Assembly: GCA_010015745.1 (NCBI GenBank)
Contig: ML978221.1
Coordinates: forward strand, 62,001 to 126,000
Length of the DNA stretch: 64,000 nucleotides
Direction: 5' to 3'
Origin: Setomelanomma holmii
Lineage: Eukaryota; Ascomycota; Dothideomycetes; Pleosporales; Phaeosphaeriaceae
Positions 57,881 through 64,000 of the stretch are shown here, one piece after another. The position numbers were made by a program, and so were the translations under genes. Under the pieces are notes generated by a model that did not search any database, had not been told where the DNA came from, and saw only the letters and a list, made by a program, of their open reading frames with translations. Position 1 is the stretch's first letter; each line of letters begins with the position of its first letter.

Positions 57881-59299
57881 TCACGTCTGAGATAGCGATA
57901 TCTCACGCTTTCGGCGTCTCGTATGCAATGCCCAATAAGGTAGTCTGACCGTGTGTCTTTCGATACTAACAGCTCCGAGGATGCAAGTAATAAGGATAAA
58001 GGAAGGGTATGTCGTCAAGTCGCATTAGAAATTAAGATAAAAAGCATCTGAACGGACGAGGCTATACATCCAAAGGCGAAGAGGTAAGACGGTGAACCGG
58101 CACTGGTAGCTTCGCGATCTCAAGTCACTCAAGAGTCGGCGCCCGCATCATGACAAGCACCGAAGGTTGCGCAGCCGCAGATGCAACTTGTGCATTACTA
58201 TCAATAGTTCTCACACTTGGCTATGCCTCTCACAAGTCTAGCATGATCTCAGACCTTGAACTGGCAGTGCGCTGCTGCGGGTACGCCTATCGCTGCTCGT
58301 GTTGTGCAAGTGGGCACCGTCAGACCGGGAATTGGCAATGGGGAGCCGGTGCCGGGAATGTTGATCAGCAACAGCCGAGACAAAACTGCGAGGAGTGGGC
58401 AGTGATAGGATGCGCGCATGGCGCAGGCTGAGTGAAGATTAGAAGTGTCGTGTGAGGAGCAATATTGATAAGAGGACGGTGTGTCGGATAGAAGTCCCCG
58501 GTGAAGAGAATGAGAGAACGGTGGTGGATGAATGGGGTGTGATGAGATGTGCGCTTACGGGCAGAGTGAAACGCACAAAATATTTTACACCCAACAGCGT
58601 TTTCCCGACTCTTTGCGCTGCACTTCTCCGTAGGAAAACGTCCTAAGCTCCCGCGAGCTGAATGAAGCGGACTCCGCACCCATGTTATTGCATTGTAGCA
58701 TTGAAGAATATCGCAGGCTGAATCATGAATTGGGAGACCACTAAAGCCATCGTCAACAACCAGCTGCAGGCAATGGTGGCGGCGGATGTAACCTGACTCG
58801 AAGAATACCGCAATGAGCGCAGAGCATGACTCGATTTTTATGGTTGTTTACAAGGGGCAGCGCCTACCAACATTGTGTGGATCGGGAGGGCGTCAGGGTA
58901 CCATCCATCACCTCGCCCGAAACGAATAATGATATAAACTTCGGCAGGTTCCTGCAGCACTTGAACCATGGATATGAGGCCGTTTTCACTGCACATAGAT
59001 TGCGATGATTTAACGTCGACCACTGCGCAATGGGAACAAGTGTCTCGCAAGTTTCTGCAGACGGCTGCCCGCCAAAATTGTTTTGTGCAATGCTTCACTA
59101 CACTCACGGCAAGATAGCCATTGTCATGTCTTTCTAGCTTTGCAATCACTATATCCAGTTATGGACTATCTATGAAAATAATCCAGCGAGAAATAAGTGA
59201 TGTCCTATAAGGTTCTTCACCCCAGCCTACCAACGATCAATCGACGCACAGTCAAAGAAAACAGCATCCTGGCTAACCTCAGGTCAACTCAGAGCTGAT
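57881..59299. other. Intergenic, 1.4 kb
   Basis: Promoter side of the DHA2 transporter at the left. Open frames at 58150-58679 on both strands are featureless. Nothing else is recognised. Confidence 0.4.
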
Positions 59300-60345
59300 C
59301 TAGTTGTTCTCAATGAAGAGATCCTTGAGCTTGGAAGTTGGGATGTCCCAAGCTGGGTGCTCGACCTTGGCCTCCTTGACGAGAGGGCCAAGGTTCCAGG
59401 CGTACTCGTCGTCGTCAGTGTCAGTGCAAGAGTTGTCCTTTGCATTGCCACTGTATCAGCGCAGACCAATAAGGGAATCATGGGACGTAAGATACTTACC
59501 GGGTTGCAGTAATCCTTGCAGAAGTTCACTTCCGGGTTCTCGAACTCGAGAAGCGCGCCTTTGCCGCAGTCGCGCACGCATGGGTCGAGAAGGCAGTGCT
59601 TCTTGCCCTTTTTGTTCCAGGCCCAGGCGTCCTTCTTCTCGGCGCGGGGCTGGAGAGAGTAGTTAGGTTTGACTTCAACATATAGTTTATAGGGGCTTAC
59701 AGTGACGGGGATTTCAGGCTCCTCCATCTTCTCGGACACGGCAGTGTTGGCAGAGTCCTGGGTAACGGCAAAGTCCTCGGTATTGGTATCATCCCTAGCA
59801 GTGGCAGGAGGACCAACTTCAAGGAACTTCGTGAACTTGGGCGATGTGGGCTTCCAATCTGGGAACCACGCCTTTGTCTCCCTGACAAGGGGTTCGAGGT
59901 TCCAGCCGTACTCGTCGTCGTCAGTGTCGGTGCAGGTCTCCTATTCATCCCAACTGCTTCAGCACCATTTTCAAGTAAGCTATAAGAGGAGAAGAAATTA
60001 CCGGGTCAGTCGCGTCGCACACATCAATGCAAGATTTGATTTCCACGTCGTGAGCATTAGCGAGCGCTGTTTTGGCACAGTCCCATACGCATCGTTGAAG
60101 AAGGCAGTGCTTCTTGCCCTTCTTGTCCCACAACTGGCGGTTCTTATTCTTGTCGCGGCGCTAAAAAGGGTGTTTAATTCTGGCACGAAGGGTAGTGAGA
60201 GAGAGCTTACGGTGACGGGGAATTCAGGCCCGTTAGTCTTCTCAGACGCAGGGAAGGGGGTAACGTCCCTGGTGATAGGCGGCGGAGCGGTATGAGCAAC
60301 GCTGGAGAGGGCAATGAGGCCCATGAATTTGATGGCGAACCTCAT
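59300..60345 (-). CDS. Secreted two-module six-cysteine protein, unrecognised family
   Basis: Five exons: 60345-60211, 60160-60002, 59940-59701, 59649-59500 and 59437-59300, total 822 nt (273 aa). Introns are 50, 61, 51 and 62 nt, all in phase 0. Signal peptide MRFAIKFMGLIALSSVAHTA. Two modules follow, each with KKGKKHC, six cysteines spaced C-x4-C-x3-C-x15-C-x3-C-x(5-7)-C, then TDTDDDEY(G/A)WNL and a PxW element. Each module is preceded by FPVT or IPVT, and introns fall at the same two points in both (after PVT and after the Pro before the sixth Cys), so a two-exon unit was duplicated. Six-cysteine secreted proteins are often host-interaction effectors or adhesins; the role here is unknown. 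Confidence 0.8.
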
Positions 60346-61509
60346 GGTTGCTGATGAGAACTCTTTCTGGTTGATGCTCAGTGGAAGAAGAAGTTATCAG
60401 AGTCAAAGAAGAGGAAGAAGAAGTGGGAACAGGCCTAAATCCAAAGACAGACGACGAGTTCTGGTACATGTTCTATGGTCGCCAATGATTCTTGCTTGAA
60501 GCTGAATGCACCAAAATCCATCTGAGCCGTAATGACATGTCCGAAACCCGACTTCATGATGCCTCTGGAGCCGATATCCTTGGAAGTTGTCTCCACAGGG
60601 ACGACCAAGCATTTGCTGGCCTCCGAGCAGAATCATCCCATCTTACCCCTCACAGCCAGAAGGCAGCAGATGGCTTACCAAAGAATGATCCCTTCACCGT
60701 ATGGTCCAAGGTTTTCTGCCCCGAAACAGTGTGATCAATGAAATCAAGAACTTCTCACTGTTACGTACTATCTGCGGACCTTCTCTCACTGTTTGCGTAT
60801 GCAGATTTCGGGATGATTTGGACACTACCGAAGAGCTGGAGATACTCACTAGTAGATTATTTGTCGATCCCACATATGTCTGCATATTCATCACACCACC
60901 CTATGGCATCCCAGACATTTGCTCAAGAGTTCACACTCAGTCTGGTATTCCGAACGCAGACGAACCAGTCGTTTAGGGCATGTTGTCAGCGCGCATTGCC
61001 CTCAATATTGTCTCTCAAACACTCCAGGCTATTCTCAGGGCTTGTTCAGCAAGCTTCGTCAAGGAATCTCGGCCTGGACCAGTGACATCAATTTGCTCAT
61101 GTGTTGCAAATTGTGTTGTCCGATCAGACATACCACTAACTAGGGGAGGCGGTCCGAGTAAGTAAGTAACACCTGCACACAGTCTATCATGCCAAATGCT
61201 ACAGATGATTCTTCGAACATGATATCACTAAAAGGTCTATCGTGAAGAAACAAATTGATGATTGAAGAATACCAACCAAACCGCAAAGGCATACTTGGCA
61301 GTCTGGTGGTCCTAGCGCGACCACATCGGGAAGGGAAGCGTGCCGAAGGTGGCACGTGGTTGTAACCAGATCTTTCCTCCGTAAGCCGGCCACAACCTTC
61401 GACCTCATCAACATCCACTTTGCGAACCATGGAACAGCTCCAAGACCAAATATTATGCAGGCTACTAGGAAATTCCGCTCATTCCCGACGGACACAGTGC
61501 CTGTGCTAA
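60346..61509. other. Intergenic, 1.16 kb
   Basis: This contains the promoter of the two-module secreted gene, with a purine-rich GAAGAAGAGG tract at 60390-60425 about 50-80 bases upstream of the start. Open frames further right are short and overlapping. No gene. Confidence 0.4.
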
Positions 61510-62494
61510 TCAATCTTCAGGCAAGCAATCGATGACGCACTCCTTGAAACTTTTGCAGACCTGTGCGCCATCGCTGGCATTGTGGGTGATGCACTTTTAG
61601 ATGCATTTCTTGGATAGTTTCGTGGGAGCGGCCTTTGTGACCGTTTCGACCATTTCGAGCTTGGGCACGTTGGTGTTGGAAGCGAGGTCCGCAGGCTTCG
61701 GAGTTCCGTTTGCCTGAGCAGTGTTCCTTCCGAGGGCTTTAGTGATCTTCTCAGGGGTCTTGGCTGCATTGTCCAACTCGTTGACGATCTTTTTTTGGAT
61801 CCTCGGTCTGGCGCTGGGCTTCCTCTTCCGGCTTCTTGGCCGGCTGGCTTTGCGTTTGGGGTTCTGCCTCTAGCCTCTGCTTGGCCTCCTCTTGCTTCTG
61901 AGCATTAACCTCGATTACTTGAGCGGTCTTCTCTTCTTCAATTTCGGCTCGAATGGACGGAATCGTGCAGCCGAAGTCATCGTCACTCGACGACGTGCAG
62001 TCATCGGGGTTGACATCGTTAGCAACGAAAATAGGGGAACCTACGTATGAGATTGCGCTGACCTGAGGCACGTCGTGCTTCTTGCAGAACTTCTTACACT
62101 TGGACGAGTCAAGCTTGTCTCCGGCCAATACTTCATCCTTGAAACAGTTTCGATAGCATTCCCACCTGTCGACAGCAGCGCAATGGGTTTTGCCCTTCTT
62201 CTTCCATGGCTTGTCCCCATTGCAGTCGAAAGCTCTCTTGAGCTTGTCTTTCGGTGCTGACTTGCCCCTCTTCTTGACGTAGAGCTGTTGCGAACTTTAG
62301 AATATATTTGTCTAGCAAACAGTGTTAAAAAAAACCTTGACAGGGAAAGCCGGCCCATTCAGCTTGTCATTGGAATTAGAATTCTGGGCGGCGACAGCAG
62401 TAGTCGACTCTTTGGGTATCCTAGCTGCCTGCCCTCGTGTCATGATGTCGGCAGATAGGACAACAATACCCACGAAGATCATGGAGTACTTCAT
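61510..62494 (-). pseudogene. Secreted six-cysteine protein related to the two-module gene; one frameshift, one stop
   Basis: Exon 1 (62494-62336) encodes signal peptide MKYSMIFVGIVVLSADIMTRGQA and ends LNGPAFPVK. After a 51-nt intron (GTTTTT...GCAACAG), exon 2 starts at 62284 with KKGKTHC and cysteines spaced C-x7-C-x3-C-x15-C-x3-C, then DDCTSSSDDDFGC, matching the module of the gene at 59300-60345. A long Glu/Gln/Lys-rich helix follows. At 61790-61796 a run of seven A (minus strand) shifts the frame; with six A it continues KKIVNELDNAAKTPEKITKA. Further on a TAA at 61597-61599 interrupts a second cysteine-rich end (KKCI-stop-KCI...VCKSFKECVIDC) before the final stop at 61510. Product status is uncertain. 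Confidence 0.65.
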
Positions 62495-62563
62495 GATGGC
62501 GAGTTGGTGAAATGCTTACTCAGCCGCTGAGCATAGAGCGCTTCCCGACAGCGCAGGATCTCG

Positions 62564-63001
62564 ATGCTAAGAACAAGAAGCCCGCGAAGATGTAGCCGGG
62601 CGTTGATGGACTCGGGACTCGAGAAGTTGAGCCACTACGGCCTCGTCCCGGGGGCTTTTATTCTGCCGATTTGCCGCAGCTGGTCCGGCACAGCACTTTC
62701 CAGCATCAACATCGAGGACTCTGCAAATGCACCGTGCATTTGCGATGGTTTCTCGCCGCCGTCCAAGTTTTGGCAGAATCCAGGTTCGATGGAGGCTACG
62801 AATCGTTTTGTGGATGCCGGGAAGTTGTACGATAATGAGAAGTATGGACGCTTGTGCGCGAAGCGGCATAAGTGCAAGAAACAGGGTACGTGGAGAGAGA
62901 GGTTGAAGTTGAAGGAGGACGAAGAGGTTGTGGTTCAGAATGCTTGGTCGCGCTGCGAGAAGACGTTTGGGCATGATGATGTTGGGGTGCAGATTGAGTG
63001 A
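62564..63001 (+). CDS. Hypothetical cysteine-containing protein, weak support
   Basis: A 145-codon open frame from ATG 62564, with another in-frame ATG at 62606. It contains CICDGFSPPSKFWQNPG, LCAKRHKCKK and WSRCEKTFG, and a charged Lys/Glu segment. No signal peptide or domain is visible, and an antisense frame of 135 codons overlaps it. It sits next to the two secreted-protein genes. It may be chance. I list it because its residue composition is more protein-like than the competing frames. Confidence 0.3.
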   Translation: MLRTRSPRRCSRALMDSGLEKLSHYGLVPGAFILPICRSWSGTALSSINIEDSANAPCICDGFSPPSKFWQNPGSMEATNRFVDAGKLYDNEKYGRLCAKRHKCKKQGTWRERLKLKEDEEVVVQNAWSRCEKTFGHDDVGVQIE

Positions 63002-63185
63002 GCAGGATTCTTTGTGTGGGGCTTTGGAGAGCTGGAGGTGCGAAGACGTTCAGGACTACATATGGCATGGCCGCAAGCCATATCTTGAAATGCGTGCACG
63101 CTCGACTTTTGTCCTGATGCATCGCAAATCGTGCAAGTGAGATGGCTTTCACCATCATAGCCGGTACATCAATGCGGCCATTAGG

Positions 63186-64000
63186 CTACGTCTGAGTCTT
63201 GAAGCCACCACTTACCAACCCCCTCCACTTTTGCCCAGGATCATACTTCGCCAACACCCCCTCCAAGAACTCCTCATTCTCCTCACCGTAACTCCCCACA
63301 ACATCCTGCTTCGGGTTCGCATAATTCGCGTACTTGAACCTCCTCCCCAATCCCATCTTTTCTGCAGCCGCATCCACACCTTTCAAGAACGTCGCACCTT
63401 TCTCATTCACAATCGCAGTAGCGTTGGAAGCGCTCCAGACCCCTGTTAAGAGCAAGACGACGCTGTTGCCATCCGCGCTGGAAGTACCCAGGACATTTTG
63501 CCCGGCGCCCCTGGATGTAATAGCGGTGGGTAGGGGCTCGAAAGTCACGAGCCACGTCACTCCGTTGGGGGAGTCGTAGAAGGTGCTGTTCGCTAGCTCG
63601 AATATGTTTTCTAGCAGCGCGGTGGATGGGCCGAATGTGGAAGTATAAAACAGAAAGTTGATCTGGGGAGTCGCGGTTTCGTTGGCCAGCGTGTGCAGTG
63701 GCGTGATGTGCATTGTATTGGTGATATTTGGGATCGCGAAAAGGTCTTTGTACACAGGTGGGTTGATGACGGGTTGGGTGTAAATCGGCGTTGAGGATAG
63801 GGACCAGGATTTGGATGTGGCGCTGTATGCCAGACTGGTCACGAGCGAGGCGTGCACATCGTAATTCGGTGCGTTGGCAATGTCGACGAATGCAGAGAAA
63901 ACGTTCCGCCTGTAGGTAAAGTTGTGCGCAATGTTGCCGGCGAGGATCTCGCCAATGGGTACCGTTGCGAACTCGAAGCGCGTAACGATGCCGAAGTTGT
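63186..64000 (-). CDS. FAD-linked oxidase, C-terminal part (runs off right edge)
   Basis: The frame is open from the window edge to a stop at 63186, about 270 codons. It begins with NFGIVTRFEF, a hallmark of fungal FAD-linked (PCMH / berberine-bridge-like) oxidases just after the FAD-binding domain, continues through the substrate domain, and ends YANYANPKQDVVGSYG, YDPGQKWRGLVSGGFKT, the normal C-terminus. The FAD-binding half and start lie outside the window. Such enzymes are usually secreted or in secondary-metabolite clusters and oxidise small molecules using covalently or tightly bound FAD. No intron is evident in this part. Confidence 0.85.
   Translation of the reverse strand, partial: NFGIVTRFEFATVPIGEILAGNIAHNFTYRRNVFSAFVDIANAPNYDVHASLVTSLAYSATSKSWSLSSTPIYTQPVINPPVYKDLFAIPNITNTMHITPLHTLANETATPQINFLFYTSTFGPSTALLENIFELANSTFYDSPNGVTWLVTFEPLPTAITSRGAGQNVLGTSSADGNSVVLLLTGVWSASNATAIVNEKGATFLKGVDAAAEKMGLGRRFKYANYANPKQDVVGSYGEENEEFLEGVLAKYDPGQKWRGLVSGGFKTQT

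Noticed and set aside
1..64000. CRISPR arrays, bacterial-type operons, transposase genes
   Set aside because: None is seen. Gene structure is eukaryotic throughout, no regularly spaced repeats with spacers occur, and no transposase, integrase or reverse transcriptase motif was recognised.

Overview
The window is nuclear DNA of a filamentous ascomycete (Pezizomycotina, most likely a dothideomycete). The evidence is short GT-AG introns of about 43-60 nt with CTRAC-like branch points, and gene families typical of these fungi: HET-domain proteins, DUF3176 membrane proteins, GH5 cellulase, DHA2 transporters and small secreted cysteine-rich proteins. Exon joins below were worked out by hand; where exon lengths are given they close the reading frame from ATG to stop.

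Layout, left to right. 0-7 kb: the start of a secreted protein running off the left edge, an intact HET gene, a truncated secreted-protein gene, and a large secreted repeat protein with one in-frame TAG. 7.4-10.3 kb: a vacuolar amino-acid transporter and a small coiled-coil protein. 10.7-17.4 kb: a tandem duplication of about 4 kb carrying two DUF3176 genes, both damaged. 17.7-20.1 kb: a small tail-anchored protein and a broken gene with an acidic C-terminus. 20.1-25.6 kb: gene-poor DNA with relics of an AP endonuclease (endonuclease IV type) gene and a leader repeat present four times. 25.7-32 kb: small genes, a broken HET gene and a roughly 1 kb tandem duplication of a small membrane-protein gene. 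32.3-41.4 kb: the housekeeping-like core (signal-peptide membrane protein, NmrA/isoflavone-reductase-like protein, GH5 cellulase, RING-like protein, complex I 21.3 kDa-type subunit). 41.9-51.3 kb: a second broken HET gene, a cytochrome P450, a DUF7923-type protein and a broken MFS permease. 52.8-57.9 kb: a UDP-glycosyltransferase and a DHA2 efflux transporter on the same strand. 59.3-62.5 kb: two related secreted six-cysteine proteins. Right edge: a partial FAD-linked oxidase.

The two most notable signals are these. (1) A secreted protein family with a repeated six-cysteine module whose intron positions are duplicated together with the module; I do not recognise it. (2) About one third of the loci are nearly intact genes carrying one or a few nonsense codons or single-base frameshifts. 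Several stops are what C-to-T (or G-to-A) transitions would give, while several frameshifts sit in short homopolymers. Recent pseudogenisation (possibly RIP-like) and uncorrected assembly errors must be told apart before any of these genes is called dead.
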